Assembly: GCF_007828045.1 (NCBI RefSeq)
Contig: NZ_VITN01000028.1
Span: 1-64,000 of the forward strand
Length of the DNA: 64,000 nucleotides
Direction of reading: 5' to 3'
Origin: Nitrospirillum amazonense
Lineage (GTDB): Bacteria > Pseudomonadota > Alphaproteobacteria > Azospirillales > Azospirillaceae
The translations under genes were made by a program, and so were the position numbers. The notes beneath the pieces were generated by a model, which ran no database searches, had not been told where the DNA came from, and was given only the letters and a program-made list of their open reading frames with translations. Shown here in pieces: positions 1 through 9,770 of this stretch (within the stretch, counting starts at the first letter, position 1; each line of letters starts with the position of its first letter).

Positions 1-187
1 CAATCATCCGGCGATTCTATAAGCTCCGTGTCAGCCGGAGAATCCCCAAACCGCAAAAAATCATTGATTCATTTATTTATCAACAGTCCCTTAGGCCGCC
101 GGCCCGGCACGTCTAAGCCGGAAATCAGGCCCCGCTCCGCCGCTGGTCGCAATGGCCGGCCGGCGGCGGCGATGGCACGATCCGGCC

Positions 188-1534
188 ATGCCGCCCCGCC
201 TAAGCTTCGTCAGAACCGCCCTCATCGCCCTTACCATGGTTGGCAGCCTCGCCGGCTGCGCCACGCTGCCCTCGGCCGATCCCGACATCGCCCGGGCGCT
301 GGCCACGGCGGACGCGACCAGCCGGTTGGACCTGCTGCGCCGGCAGGGGGAGATCATCGGCGGCGCGCCCTTCGTCGGCGGCAACAGCGTCACCCTGCTG
401 CGCAGCGGCACCGAGACCTATGCCGCCATGGACGCCGCCATCGACGGCGCCCGCACCCGCATCGACATGGAAAGCTATGAGTTCGATGGGGTGGAAGGAT
501 CCCGCTTCGCGGAGAAGCTGGTGACCAAGCGGGCGCAGGGGGTGGAGGTCAACCTGATCTATGACGCCTGGGGCTCGCAGGACACGCCCAAGGAGGTGTT
601 CGACCGCCTGCGCCACGGCGGCGTGAACCTCCTGGTCTTCAACCCGGTCGATCCCGCCACCCTGCTGACCCTGGACGTCAACCGCCGCGACCATCGCAAG
701 CTGCTGATCGTGGACGACGCCGTCGCCATCGTGGGCGGCGTGAACATCAGCGAGGTGTACGACCGCCGCCATCACGCCGGCGCGGGCGCTGAGAACCAGG
801 ACCCGGAACAGCGCCCCTGGCGCGACACCGATGTGCGCATCGCCGGCCCGGTGGTGGCGGAGTTCCAGCGCCTGTATGCGGACACCTGGGACCAGCAGCG
901 CCAGGCCCAGGGGCCCGACACCGCCCCGGCCCTGGACGCGCCGCCACCAAGCCCGCGGACCCGTCCCGGCGATATCGTCCTTCAGGCCCTGAGCGGCGCG
1001 CCGACGGAGGGCCGCCCGCTGATCTATCGTAGCCTGCTGGTGGCCATCACACTGGCCCGCAAGTCCATCCACCTGACCACCGGCTATTTCGTGCCGACGC
1101 CGGACCTGGCCCGGGCATTGAGGCAGGCGGCGGGGCGGGGCGTGGATGTCACCGTGCTGGTGCCGGGGCCCAGCGACAGCCCCCTAAGCGACAGCCCCCT
1201 ATCGGTCATGGCGGGGCGTGGGTATTACAGCGACCTGCTGGCCGCCGGCGTGCACATTTATGAGTACGCGGACGCCATCCTGCATGCCAAGACCGCCGTC
1301 ATCGATGGCGACTGGTCCACCGTCGGTTCCTCCAACCTCGATTGGCGCAGCGTTGCCTTCAACAATGAGATCAACGCCGTGGTCCTGGGCGCCGGCTTCG
1401 GACGGGAGATGGAGGCCATGTTCCAGCATGACCTGACCCACGCCCGGGCCATAGAGCCCGAGGCCTGGCGCCATCGTGGCCTGGACGAGCGCCTGGGCGA
1501 ATGGGGCGCCCGGCTGGTGGAGGAAGTGCTTTAA
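188..1534 (+). CDS. Phospholipase D-family lipoprotein (cardiolipin synthase-like)
   Basis: The protein has two HKD motifs typical of the phospholipase D superfamily: HRKLLIVDD near residue 169 and LHAKTAVIDG near residue 365, each followed by the usual Gly/Ser/Asn stretch (second copy GSSNLD). These two half-sites form the active site that hydrolyses or transfers phosphatidyl groups. I chose the ATG at 188 because it starts directly with a lipoprotein signal (hydrophobic stretch ending in lipobox LAGC, Cys about residue 24); an in-frame ATG at 152 would only add a basic leader. It is therefore probably anchored in the periplasm, unlike classical cardiolipin synthases with two N-terminal membrane helices. 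A 15-base tandem duplication near 1170-1200 repeats the peptide SDSPL. The 3' end overlaps the convergent lactonase gene by 4 bases. The substrate is not evident. Confidence 0.85.
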   Translation: MPPRLSFVRTALIALTMVGSLAGCATLPSADPDIARALATADATSRLDLLRRQGEIIGGAPFVGGNSVTLLRSGTETYAAMDAAIDGARTRIDMESYEFDGVEGSRFAEKLVTKRAQGVEVNLIYDAWGSQDTPKEVFDRLRHGGVNLLVFNPVDPATLLTLDVNRRDHRKLLIVDDAVAIVGGVNISEVYDRRHHAGAGAENQDPEQRPWRDTDVRIAGPVVAEFQRLYADTWDQQRQAQGPDTAPALDAPPPSPRTRPGDIVLQALSGAPTEGRPLIYRSLLVAITLARKSIHLTTGYFVPTPDLARALRQAAGRGVDVTVLVPGPSDSPLSDSPLSVMAGRGYYSDLLAAGVHIYEYADAILHAKTAVIDGDWSTVGSSNLDWRSVAFNNEINAVVLGAGFGREMEAMFQHDLTHARAIEPEAWRHRGLDERLGEWGARLVEEVL

Positions 1535-2340
1535 AGACGGTAGAAGCGCCGGGCCGCGCCGCCGAAGACTGCAGGATGCGCCTCGGCCGGCACCAGATCA
1601 CGCGCCATGGCCAGCCAGCCGGCATAATCGCCGGCCAGGTTCAGCACCGGCCAGTCGCTGCCCCACATCAGGCGGTCGGGGCCGAAGGCGTCCAGCAGGA
1701 CGTCCACATAAGGTTTCAGGGCGTGGACCGTCGTTCGGTCGCCAGCCTCGGTCAGCAGGCCGGACAGCTTGGCGTGGACCTGGGGCAGGGCGGCCAGGTC
1801 GCGTATGCGGGCGGCCCAGTCGTCGATCTCACCCCGGGGGATGTAGGGTTTGGCGCCGTGGTCGATCACCATGGCCAAGTCCGGGTGCCGGCGGGCGAAG
1901 TCCAGCAGGGCGGGCAGGTGGGGCGGCAGGACCAGGGCGTCGAAGCTCAGGCCATGGGCCACCATGGCGCGGGCGGCGGCATCGACAGCCGCATCGGCGA
2001 TCCAATCCACGGGCAGGGACTGCAGCATGGGACGCAGGCCCCGCATCTTGGGCCGGGCGGCCAAGGCGGCGATGCGCGCGGGCGCGTCCGGCGCCTTCAG
2101 GTCCGTCCAGCCCACCACACCCCGCACGAAGGGCTGGCGTGCCGCTTCCTCCAGCAGGAAATCGGTGTCCTCGTCACAGGGCTGGGATTGCACCAACACG
2201 CTACCGGTGATGCCCAGGGGGACGGCCAGGGCTTCCAGGTCCGCCACCTCATGGTCGCGGTGGATGACCGCCAGGTCGGGCGTGGGCCAGCTGTGCCCGT
2301 GCCGGCCCAGGCGCCAGATATGCTGGTGGGCGTCGATCAT
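1531..2340 (-). CDS. Amidohydrolase-family lactonase (L-fucono-/L-rhamnono-lactonase type)
   Basis: A 269-residue amidohydrolase-2 family protein. It begins with the metal-binding HxH motif (His5 and His7 in DAHQHIW), has VIDHGAKP in the middle and ends with the conserved MWGSDWPV segment carrying the catalytic Asp. This arrangement and length match sugar lactonases of the fuconolactonase group, which open the lactone formed by fucose or rhamnose dehydrogenase. The gene lies 11 bases downstream of a FucP-like transporter on the same strand, which supports a role in 6-deoxyhexose catabolism. The dehydrogenase, dehydratase and aldolase of the pathway are not in this window. A related 2-pyrone-dicarboxylate lactonase activity cannot be excluded from sequence alone. 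Confidence 0.75.
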   Translation of the reverse strand: MIDAHQHIWRLGRHGHSWPTPDLAVIHRDHEVADLEALAVPLGITGSVLVQSQPCDEDTDFLLEEAARQPFVRGVVGWTDLKAPDAPARIAALAARPKMRGLRPMLQSLPVDWIADAAVDAAARAMVAHGLSFDALVLPPHLPALLDFARRHPDLAMVIDHGAKPYIPRGEIDDWAARIRDLAALPQVHAKLSGLLTEAGDRTTVHALKPYVDVLLDAFGPDRLMWGSDWPVLNLAGDYAGWLAMARDLVPAEAHPAVFGGAARRFYRL

Positions 2341-2351
2341 GCCGGTCGCCC

Positions 2352-3698
2352 TTAGTGTGAGGCCACGACCTTCAGGCGTTCATCGCGCCGACCCACCGGT
2401 GCCGTGCGGCCCGCCAGGCTGAAGGTACCGACGACGGCGAAGCACGCCCCCGGCACCACCATGGCGACGGCGATGCTGGCCATGTCCGACACACGGCCCA
2501 TGATCACGGGGATGGCGGCGCCCCCGATGATGGCCATGACCAGCCAGGATGACCCCAGCTTGGTCAGCGGCCCCAGGCCGCGCAAGGACAGGGCGAATAT
2601 GGTGGGGAACATGATGGACATAAAGAAGCTGGTGGCGATCATGGCGCCCAGCCCCAGCCAGCCGCCGCCAAATGCCCCCACCAGGCACAGTACGACGTTG
2701 ATGGCGGCGAACACGCCCATCAGCCGTTCCGCCGGCACGCGGCCCATCAGGGCCGTTCCCGCGAAGCGCCCGGCCATGAAGGCCATCAAGGACAGGGTGA
2801 GGTAGGCGGCAGCCGTCTTCTCCCCCGTGCCCGGCAGGGCGTGCTGGGAATAGCGGATCAGGAAGCTCCACACCCCAACCTGGGCGCCGACGTAGAAGAA
2901 CTGCGCCACCACGCCGAACAGGAAATGGCGGTGGCGCAGCAGACGGCGGAAGCCGCCCCCATCACCGGCTGCCGCCTCATCTGCCCGTTCCTCCGGTCGT
3001 TCCTCCGTCCCGTCGGTCAGGGTGGGGAAGCGCACGGCGAACACCACCACCGCCCACAGCAGGACCAGCAGGCCCAGCACCAGGTAGGAGGATTGGGCCG
3101 CTATGGCCTCCGTATCCCGGAACCGGGCCAGTGCCTCGGGCGACAGCGCGGCCAACTGCTCGGGCGTGTATTCCACGCCGGACAGGATGAACTGCCGCCC
3201 CACCAGGACGCCCGCGACCGAGCCCAGGGGATTGAAGGCCTGGGCCAGGTTCAGCCGCCGCTCCGCCCCCGCCGGGTCGCCCAGCACGGTCATCAGCGGG
3301 TTGGCGGAGGTTTCCAGGAAGGCGAGGCCGCTGGCGATGACGAACAGGGCGCCCAGGAAGGCGCTGTAAGCGCGCAGTTCGGCCGCCGGATAGAACAGCA
3401 GCGCGCCGATGCCGTAGAGCGCCAGGCCGAGGACAATGGCCGCCTTGTAGCCGTAACGCCGGGCGAACAGGGCCGCCGGCATGGCGCAGAAGAAATAGCC
3501 CAGGTAGAAGGCGGACTGCACCAGGCCCGACTGCCAATCCTGAAGGTCGAAGGCCTTGCGGAACTGCGCGATCAGCACATCATTCAGGTTGTTGGCCACG
3601 CCCCACAGGAAAAACAGGCTGACGATCAGGGCGATGGGGATCGCCCATTTCGGCTGTGCGGCTTGGTGCTGATGCGGATGCGCGCGGCCGTCCGACAT
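2352..3698 (-). CDS. fucP: FucP-like L-fucose:proton symporter (MFS)
   Basis: A 448-residue MFS transporter with about 12 hydrophobic segments. The first helix region carries FFLWGVANNLNDVLI, and later LETSANPLMTVLG and RRLNLAQAFNPLGS; these are hallmark sequences of the FucP/GluP branch that imports L-fucose or hexoses with protons. The N-terminus is His-rich (HPHQHQAAQP), which is unusual but is probably a simple cytoplasmic tail. It is the first gene of a two-gene unit with the lactonase downstream, so the likely role is uptake of fucose or a related sugar. Assignment to the family is firm; the exact sugar is inferred. Confidence 0.8.
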   Translation of the reverse strand: MSDGRAHPHQHQAAQPKWAIPIALIVSLFFLWGVANNLNDVLIAQFRKAFDLQDWQSGLVQSAFYLGYFFCAMPAALFARRYGYKAAIVLGLALYGIGALLFYPAAELRAYSAFLGALFVIASGLAFLETSANPLMTVLGDPAGAERRLNLAQAFNPLGSVAGVLVGRQFILSGVEYTPEQLAALSPEALARFRDTEAIAAQSSYLVLGLLVLLWAVVVFAVRFPTLTDGTEERPEERADEAAAGDGGGFRRLLRHRHFLFGVVAQFFYVGAQVGVWSFLIRYSQHALPGTGEKTAAAYLTLSLMAFMAGRFAGTALMGRVPAERLMGVFAAINVVLCLVGAFGGGWLGLGAMIATSFFMSIMFPTIFALSLRGLGPLTKLGSSWLVMAIIGGAAIPVIMGRVSDMASIAVAMVVPGACFAVVGTFSLAGRTAPVGRRDERLKVVASH

Positions 3699-3754
3699 GT
3701 CCCCTCCCAGGGTGTTCTTTGTGCCGGCGTGCGGCCCGGCTGGTGATCAGCACA

Positions 3755-3781
3755 TCAAATATGAATTTATACGTCAAATAT
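3755..3781. promoter_or_regulatory. AT-rich region with direct repeats upstream of fucP-like gene
   Basis: The sequence TCAAATAT occurs twice in the same orientation (3755-3762 and 3774-3781), 19 bases apart, in a short AT-rich island that contrasts with the GC-rich surroundings. It lies 57-83 bases upstream of the fucP-like start on the minus strand. A TTGACG on the minus strand (3777-3772) could be a -35 element. The repeats may bind a sugar-responsive regulator; no regulator gene is adjacent. Confidence 0.3.
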
Positions 3782-3939
3782 AAAAATGCCTGGCGGTAAC
3801 CTCGTCACGGCACCGAGGGAACCGACGGCGTCGCATGGCAGGGTTCGGAAGGCTTTTGAGCCCAAGGGATTGGCGGCGCAGTGCGCTGCGGCTAATGTCC
3901 CCGCGCAATTCTCAGGTTTCGCTGGCGGAGGAACAGGTC

Positions 3940-4848
3940 ATGGCGCACATCATCGATGGTAAGGCATTCGCGGCCGCCCTTCGGGAACGCATCGGCGCCA
4001 AGGTCGCCCACCTCACCACCCGCCACGGGCTGAAGCCCGGCCTGGCCGTGGTGCTGGTGGGCGAGGACCCGGCCAGCCAGGTCTATGTCCGCAACAAGGG
4101 GGAGCAGACTCACGCCGCCGGCATGCACTCCGTCACCCACCGGCTGGAGGCCAGCACCACGCAGGAAGACCTGCTGGCCCTGGTGCACAGCCTGAACGCC
4201 GATCCCGCCATCCACGGCATCCTGGTGCAGCTGCCCCTGCCGGCCCATATCGACAGCAACGCCGTGCTGGCCGCCATCGACCCCAACAAGGATGTGGACG
4301 GCTTTCACGTGGTCAACGCCGGACGCCTGGCGGTGGGCCTGCCCGGCATGGTGCCCTGCACCCCGTTGGGTTGCCTGATGCTGCTGAAGGACCATCTGGG
4401 CAGCCTGAAGGGCAAACACGCCGTGGTGGTGGGGCGCTCCAACATCGTGGGCAAGCCCATGGCCCAACTGCTGCTGCAGGCCGACTGCACCGTCACCATC
4501 GCCCACAGCCGCACCGCCGACCTGCCGGCCCTGTGCCGCACCGCCGACATCCTGGTGGCCGCCGTCGGCCGGCCGGAGATGGTGAAGGGCGATTGGGTGA
4601 AGCCCGGCGCGGTGGTCATCGACGTGGGCATCAACCGCGTGCCCGCCCGCGCCCCCGAAGCGGCGGCGGCCGGCAAGACCCGCCTGGTGGGCGACGTCGC
4701 CTATGACGAGGCGGCATCCGTGGCCGGTGCCATCACCCCGGTGCCCGGCGGCGTGGGCCCCATGACCATCGCCGTCCTGCTGCTGAACACCCTGACCGCC
4801 GCCTGCCGCAGCCGTGGGCTGGAGGGTGAGGTGGCGGAGTTCAACTGA
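3940..4848 (+). CDS. folD: Bifunctional methylene-THF dehydrogenase / methenyl-THF cyclohydrolase FolD
   Basis: FolD oxidises 5,10-methylene-tetrahydrofolate with NADP+ and then hydrolyses the methenyl form to 10-formyl-THF, supplying one-carbon units in the cytoplasm. The 302-residue product has the family signatures: [14 protein letters not shown] with the catalytic Lys, [14 protein letters not shown], the nucleotide-binding [17 protein letters not shown] and the C-terminal [13 protein letters not shown]. The ATG at 3940 is chosen because it is preceded by GGAGG at a good distance and begins like known FolD proteins (MAHIIDGK); an upstream in-frame ATG at 3835 lacks this. The gene is monocistronic, and its stop overlaps the convergent TPR gene by 8 bases. 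Confidence 0.97.
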   Translation: MAHIIDGKAFAAALRERIGAKVAHLTTRHGLKPGLAVVLVGEDPASQVYVRNKGEQTHAAGMHSVTHRLEASTTQEDLLALVHSLNADPAIHGILVQLPLPAHIDSNAVLAAIDPNKDVDGFHVVNAGRLAVGLPGMVPCTPLGCLMLLKDHLGSLKGKHAVVVGRSNIVGKPMAQLLLQADCTVTIAHSRTADLPALCRTADILVAAVGRPEMVKGDWVKPGAVVIDVGINRVPARAPEAAAAGKTRLVGDVAYDEAASVAGAITPVPGGVGPMTIAVLLLNTLTAACRSRGLEGEVAEFN

Positions 4849-7084
4849 CCGGCTGCATTGGGGCGGGCAGTCTCGCCCGGTCCGCGATTTCCGCCAGCGC
4901 CGTCCGCACCTCCGCCACCACGCGGTCCCAGTCCCCCGGCGCCGTCTGGTTGAACAGGCGCAGGGTCGGGTACCAGGGGCTGTCGTTCCGGCCCCGGAAC
5001 CATCGCCAGCAGCTGTCGTGGCGGTTCATCACCCACACCGGTTGGCCCAGCGCGCCGGCCAGATGGACGACCGAGGTATCGACGCTGATCACCAGGTCCA
5101 GATTGGCGATCAGGGCGGCGGTGTCGGCGAAGTCCGCCACCTGATCCATGCGGTCGATCAGGGGAAGGGCGGGCGGCAGCGTGTCGTCCTTCTGCAGGCT
5201 GTGGAGGCGCACGCCGGGCACGGTGCCCAGCGGCATCAGCAACTCCGGCGCCACGGAGCGGCGGCGATCCACGGCCGCCAGCTCCGGCCGGTCGCGGCGG
5301 GGGTTGCCGGCCCAGGCCAGGCCGACGCGCAAGCCCGCGCCGTCCCCGGCCAGGCGATCGTGCCAGGCGGCCACGTCCAGCGGGTCGGCCGCCAGGTAGG
5401 GCACGTCCGCGGGGATGGTTTCCACCGTGGTGCCAAAGGCCAGGGGCAGGCTCATCATCGGACACTGCAGGTCGAAGGGCGGTAGGGGCTCTCCTTCCAC
5501 CAGGATGTGGGTCACGCCGGGCAGGGGGCGCAGCAGGCGGGCCAGCTGCGGCTGCACCGCCAGGGTGATGGTCAGGCCCCGCGCCGCCACCAGGGGCAGG
5601 TAACGACTGAACTGCAGGGTATCGCCCAGGCCCTGTTCGGCGTGGACCAGGATGGTTTTGCCGGCGGCGTCCTCGCCCCGCCATTGCGGCTGGGGGAACT
5701 GACGGGCGTAGGGCGTCATCTGGCGGGTGCGCCAGCGCCATTCATATTCCCGCCAACCTTCCGCGTACTGCCCGGCGGCCAGCAGCGACATGCCCAGATT
5801 GTTGTGGCAGGCACCGTAGTCGGGCTTCAGCGCGATGGCGCGGCGGAAGCAGGCGGCGGCCATGTCCAGCTCACCTTTCGCCTGAAAGACGGCACCCAAG
5901 TTATTGTGCGCCTCCGGATAATCCGGGTTCAGGGCCAAGGCGGCCTGAATGCTGGCCTGCGCCAGGTCCATCCGCCCCTCGGCATGCAGGGCCATGCCGA
6001 GATTGTTGTGCGGCTCGGCATAGTCCGGCTGGGCATCGATGGCCAGATCGAAGGCTTGCGCCGCCGCCGCGCCCTTACCCTGCGCCAGAAGGGCGAGCCC
6101 TAAGTTATTGTGGGTCTTGGGATTGCCGGGCAACAGCGCGATGGCGCGGGCGAAACAAGACTCCGCCTCGGCATAGCGGCCGTGGACGTAGAGGATAAGG
6201 CCCATGTTGTTATGGGCGTCGGCGAAATCAGGATTCAGCGCCAGCGCCCGCTGATAGCACAGCAGCGCCTCCGGCGCGTGCCCCAGGGTTTGCAGGGTGG
6301 TGCCCAGGCTGCTGTGCGGCACGGGATCGTCGGGGCGCAGGGCCGTCGCCCGGCGCAGGTGCGGCAGGGCGGCGTCATGCCTGTCCAGGTCCTGCAAAGC
6401 CAGGCCCAGGTTGAAGCAGGCTTCGGCATGGTCGGGCGACCGGTCCACCGCTCGCTCCAGCCAGGGCAAAGCCTCCTCCAGCCGGCCGGTCAGGCGCAGC
6501 ACCAGGCCCAGGTTGTAGAGGGCGTTGACATAGGTGGGCTTGACCGTCAGCGCTTCGCGGAAGCCGGCCTCGGCCTCCGCCCAGCGGCTTTGCAGGCGAT
6601 GGACGACGCCCCGGTTGTTGAGCGCCGCCGCATAGGCGGGGCGGAGTTCCAGCGCCCGGTCCAGCGCCGCCAGGGCTTCCCCCAACTTTCCCTGAGCTTT
6701 CAAGGCATTGCCAAGGTTGTTGTATCCTTCGGCGAAGTCTGGTTTCAGCGCCACGGCGCGCTGGAAGCAATCGGCGGCGGCATCGATGTCGCCCTGCGCC
6801 TCCCGTACCGTGCCCAGGTTGTTCAGCGCCTCGGGGAAGGCCAGCCTCAAGGCCAGGGCCTGGGTGATCAACGCCACCGCCTCATCCACGCGCTTCTGCT
6901 GGAAGGCGACGACGCCCAGCAGGTGCAGGCTTTCCGGGTGCCGGGGCATCAGCGACAGCGCCTTGCGGTACAGCACGGCCGCCGCCTCCAGCCGGCCGGC
7001 TTTGTGCTGGACCACGGCGGCGGCGAACGCCTTCTGCGCCGGCGGCAGGGGCGGCTTGGGAACGGCGGCGGGGCGGGCGGTCAT
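4841..7084 (-). CDS. TPR repeat protein with C-terminal GT9-like glycosyltransferase domain (longer paralogue)
   Basis: A 747-residue protein. Roughly residues 15-430 are about twelve consecutive tetratricopeptide repeats with the recurring motif ALxLxPDYxEAHNNLGxALxxxG. A linker [11 protein letters not shown] is followed by a C-terminal domain of about 300 residues with [17 protein letters not shown] and [14 protein letters not shown], patterns seen in family-9-like glycosyltransferase domains. The role is probably protein-protein contact plus glycosyl transfer, perhaps to a surface structure; acceptor and donor are unknown. Its ATG overlaps the stop of the upstream paralogue in an ATGA, so the two are translationally coupled. 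Both share almost the same C-terminal stretch ([19 protein letters not shown]), showing recent duplication. Confidence 0.8.
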   Translation of the reverse strand: MTARPAAVPKPPLPPAQKAFAAAVVQHKAGRLEAAAVLYRKALSLMPRHPESLHLLGVVAFQQKRVDEAVALITQALALRLAFPEALNNLGTVREAQGDIDAAADCFQRAVALKPDFAEGYNNLGNALKAQGKLGEALAALDRALELRPAYAAALNNRGVVHRLQSRWAEAEAGFREALTVKPTYVNALYNLGLVLRLTGRLEEALPWLERAVDRSPDHAEACFNLGLALQDLDRHDAALPHLRRATALRPDDPVPHSSLGTTLQTLGHAPEALLCYQRALALNPDFADAHNNMGLILYVHGRYAEAESCFARAIALLPGNPKTHNNLGLALLAQGKGAAAAQAFDLAIDAQPDYAEPHNNLGMALHAEGRMDLAQASIQAALALNPDYPEAHNNLGAVFQAKGELDMAAACFRRAIALKPDYGACHNNLGMSLLAAGQYAEGWREYEWRWRTRQMTPYARQFPQPQWRGEDAAGKTILVHAEQGLGDTLQFSRYLPLVAARGLTITLAVQPQLARLLRPLPGVTHILVEGEPLPPFDLQCPMMSLPLAFGTTVETIPADVPYLAADPLDVAAWHDRLAGDGAGLRVGLAWAGNPRRDRPELAAVDRRRSVAPELLMPLGTVPGVRLHSLQKDDTLPPALPLIDRMDQVADFADTAALIANLDLVISVDTSVVHLAGALGQPVWVMNRHDSCWRWFRGRNDSPWYPTLRLFNQTAPGDWDRVVAEVRTALAEIADRARLPAPMQPVS

Positions 7085-8571
7085 GGGCGGTTTCCAGAGG
7101 TGAAGGTGGCGGCCAGCGCCGTGCGTACGGATTGAACGACGTCCCCCCAGTCACCCAGGCGCGCTTGCCGGAACTGACGCAGCGTCGTGGGATACCAGGG
7201 GCTGTCATCCCGGCCGCGCAGCCAGCGCCAGCAACTGTCGAACCGGTTCAGCAGCCAGACACTGACGCCCATGGCCGCCGCCAGGTGGGCCACGGCGGTA
7301 TCGACGCTGATCACCAGATCTAGGTTGCTGACCAGGGCGGCGGTGTCGGCGAAATCCACCACGCTGTCGATCAGGCCGCCCAGGCGGGCCGGCACGTCCA
7401 CCTCCGCCGCGCCTTTTTGCAGGCTGATGAAACGCACGCCGTCTTCATCCAGCAGGGGTATGAGGGCGGCCAGGCCCATGGACCGGCGGCGGTCGGCCAC
7501 CGCCACGTCGGGCGTGCCGGCGCGGGCTGCCCCCGCCCAGACCAGTCCCACCCGGGGCCGGTCGTCACCCGGCGCCGCCAGCACCAGGCGCCGTCGCCAA
7601 GCCTCCGCCTCCGGCGGGTCGGCCGCCAGATAGGGCGCGGCCGCTGGGATGGTTTCCACCGTGGTACCGAAGGCCAGCGGCAGGCTCATCATCGGGCAAT
7701 GCAGGTCGAACGGCGGCAGGGCCTGGCCATGGGCCACCACCTGCTCCACCCCCGGCAGCCGGCGCATCAGCCGGACCAGGGGCTGGGGCACTTCCACCAC
7801 CACGCGCAGACCCCGGTCCGCCACCAGGGGGATGTAGCGGCAGAACTGCAGGCTGTCGCCGTAGCCTTGCTCCCCATGGATCAGCACGATGCGGCCGGGC
7901 GCCTCCTCACCGCGCCATTGCGGGCAGGTAAAGGGGCGGCGGGCACCGGCCAGCTGGGCGTCCTGCCAGCGCCACTCGAACTCCCGCCAGCCTTCCTCGT
8001 ACTGGCCGGCGGCCAGCAGGGTCATGCCCAGGTTCTTGTGGGCGGCGGCATAATCGGGGCGCAGCGCCACAGCGCGCCGATACAGCGCGATGGCCTGATC
8101 CAGCCGGCCCTGCATCTGCAGCACCACGCCGCTGTTGTTCAGCGCCTCCGGATAGTTCGGGCGCAGGGCCAGCGCCCAGTCGAAGAAGGCCAGCGCGTCG
8201 TCCAGCCGGTTCTCCACCTGCAACAGGTGGCCCATGTTGTTGTGCGCCTGGGGGTCGTCCGGGTCGCTGGCCAGCGCGTCCTCGAAACAGCTCATGGCCT
8301 GGGCCAGGTCGCCGGCGTCGTGGTGCGCGATGCCCAGGGCGTTGTGCAGACGGGCGTCGAAGGGGTTGAGCACCAGGGCCTGGCGGTACTGCGTCACCGC
8401 CTCATCCCGCCGGCCGTCGGCCTGCAACAGGACGCCCAGGTGGAAGCGCGCGTCGATGGCGGTGGGACTGTCCGCCACCACGCCCTCCAGGCGCAGGATC
8501 GCGCGCCGGATGGCCTCGGCATCCGGCAAACCGTCCGTCGGCACGGTCGTCGTGCCGGATGCCCATTGCAT
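7081..8571 (-). CDS. TPR repeat protein with C-terminal GT9-like glycosyltransferase domain (shorter paralogue)
   Basis: A 496-residue paralogue of the downstream gene with only about five TPR units (residues about 25-195), then EGWREFEWRWQ and the same type of C-terminal domain: [50 protein letters not shown] and RGRDDSPWYP. The start at 8571 is preferred because an SD-like GGTGA lies about eight bases upstream; an in-frame ATG at 8607 is also possible. The stop overlaps the next start (ATGA). The difference in TPR number between the pair suggests repeat expansion or loss after tandem duplication. Biochemical function is unproven; a role in glycosylation of a secreted or surface product is an inference. 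Confidence 0.78.
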   Translation of the reverse strand: MQWASGTTTVPTDGLPDAEAIRRAILRLEGVVADSPTAIDARFHLGVLLQADGRRDEAVTQYRQALVLNPFDARLHNALGIAHHDAGDLAQAMSCFEDALASDPDDPQAHNNMGHLLQVENRLDDALAFFDWALALRPNYPEALNNSGVVLQMQGRLDQAIALYRRAVALRPDYAAAHKNLGMTLLAAGQYEEGWREFEWRWQDAQLAGARRPFTCPQWRGEEAPGRIVLIHGEQGYGDSLQFCRYIPLVADRGLRVVVEVPQPLVRLMRRLPGVEQVVAHGQALPPFDLHCPMMSLPLAFGTTVETIPAAAPYLAADPPEAEAWRRRLVLAAPGDDRPRVGLVWAGAARAGTPDVAVADRRRSMGLAALIPLLDEDGVRFISLQKGAAEVDVPARLGGLIDSVVDFADTAALVSNLDLVISVDTAVAHLAAAMGVSVWLLNRFDSCWRWLRGRDDSPWYPTTLRQFRQARLGDWGDVVQSVRTALAATFTSGNRP

Positions 8572-8691
8572 GATGCCGATCACCCCCGATAGCCGGCACC
8601 CGCCCACGGGGCACCCGGCTCATTGAACGGGGCGCGGCCCGCCGGCTGTCGAGCGCCTATCGGTCCGCGACATCATGTCCTGGAATGAAAG

Positions 8692-8715
8692 GGGCGGCAC
8701 CCCTCGGCGCCGCCC
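8692..8715 (-). terminator. Stem-loop after the efflux operon
   Basis: GGGCGGC (8692-8698) pairs with GCCGCCC (8709-8715) around a 10-base loop, 26 bases beyond the last stop of the minus-strand efflux operon. On the minus strand it is followed by CCTTTCATTCC, only a weak T-rich tract. A similar hairpin appears at 26719-26742. Confidence 0.4.
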
Positions 8716-8740
8716 GTCATGCACCTTCCGGCGGACCGCT

Positions 8741-9751
8741 TCACCGGGCCTTGGGCTTGTTGGCCGGGGCCGCCGGCTGGGGTGCCATCTGGGGTGTGGC
8801 TGCCGCCGGGGTCGCCTGGGGCTGCTCGGCCCCCTGCGGCGTCGGATGGGGCAGCTTGGTCAGGGGCGTCTTCAGCACGGCGTCTGAGCCCACGACCGCC
8901 ACGGTGGCGGTGCGGCCGGGGATCAGGCGCAGGTCGGGCGGCGGGTTGTCCAGCACCACCCGCACCGGGATGCGCTGGGCCAGGCGCACCCAGCTGAAGG
9001 TGGGGTTCACGTTGGCCAGCAGGTTGCTGCCGTCCGTGCGTTCGCGGTCCTCGATGGCGGCGGCCACGCTCTCCACATGACCACTGAAGCTGCGCGGGTC
9101 GCCCATCAGGCGCACGGTTACCGGATCACCCACATGGATGCGGCCCAGCTTGGTTTCCTCGAAATATCCCTGGACGTGCAGGCTGTCGCTGTCCACCAGG
9201 GCGGTCACGGCCTTGCCGGCGGTGACATAGTCGCCGGGGCGCAGGTCGAAGTTGGTGATGTAGCCGTTCACGGTGGCCATTACCTCCGTCCGGTCCAGGT
9301 TCAGCTTGGCGACGTTGCGGTCGGCCACGGCCTGCAGGTAGATGGCCTCGGCCTGCTTGGCGGCGGCCACCGTCTGCTCCTGCTTCTCCCGCGACACGGC
9401 GGAGGCACTCAGCGACTGGTAGCGGTTCCGCTCCAGCACCAGCTCGTCGAAATTGGCCTTCTTGGCCGCCACGGCGGCGTCGGCCTGCTGCAGCGCCAGG
9501 GTGAAGCGGGCGCGGTCGATGCGGAACAGCACCTGGCCCTTGGTCACGGTCTGGTTGTCATGCACCAGCACCTCATCCACCAGGCCGGAGACGTCGGGCG
9601 TGACGCCCACGATGTCGGCGCGCACCCGGCCGTCGCGGGTCCACGGCTCTTCCATGTAGTAGATCCAGAAGCGCCAGCCCACCAGGGCGGCGATGGCGAC
9701 CACGACCAGGGTGACGGCCAGGCGGGTCAGGGCGGTGATGAAGCTGCGCAT
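8741..9751 (-). CDS. HlyD/AaeA-type membrane fusion subunit of an efflux pump
   Basis: A 336-residue periplasmic adaptor protein. One N-terminal membrane helix (VTLVVVAIAALVGWRFWIYY) is followed by WTRDGRVRADIVGVTPDVSGLV, the barrel-sandwich entry typical of EmrA/AaeA proteins, then a coiled-coil hairpin with LERNRYQSL and the returning half GYITNFDLRPGDYV. The C-terminal tail is Pro/Ala/Gln-rich. The ATG at 9751 is preferred over an upstream TTG at 9769. It is the last gene of an operon with MarR, FUSC and DUF1656 genes, the standard set of AaeXAB-type pumps that export aromatic carboxylic acids or similar compounds. Confidence 0.88.
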   Translation of the reverse strand: MRSFITALTRLAVTLVVVAIAALVGWRFWIYYMEEPWTRDGRVRADIVGVTPDVSGLVDEVLVHDNQTVTKGQVLFRIDRARFTLALQQADAAVAAKKANFDELVLERNRYQSLSASAVSREKQEQTVAAAKQAEAIYLQAVADRNVAKLNLDRTEVMATVNGYITNFDLRPGDYVTAGKAVTALVDSDSLHVQGYFEETKLGRIHVGDPVTVRLMGDPRSFSGHVESVAAAIEDRERTDGSNLLANVNPTFSWVRLAQRIPVRVVLDNPPPDLRLIPGRTATVAVVGSDAVLKTPLTKLPHPTPQGAEQPQATPAAATPQMAPQPAAPANKPKAR

Positions 9752-9770
9752 GGCGGCGACGTCCAGCAAG

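Noticed and set aside
1170-1200. 15-base tandem repeat in the phospholipase D gene
   Set aside because: Too short and in frame (SDSPL repeated); a simple local duplication without further structure.
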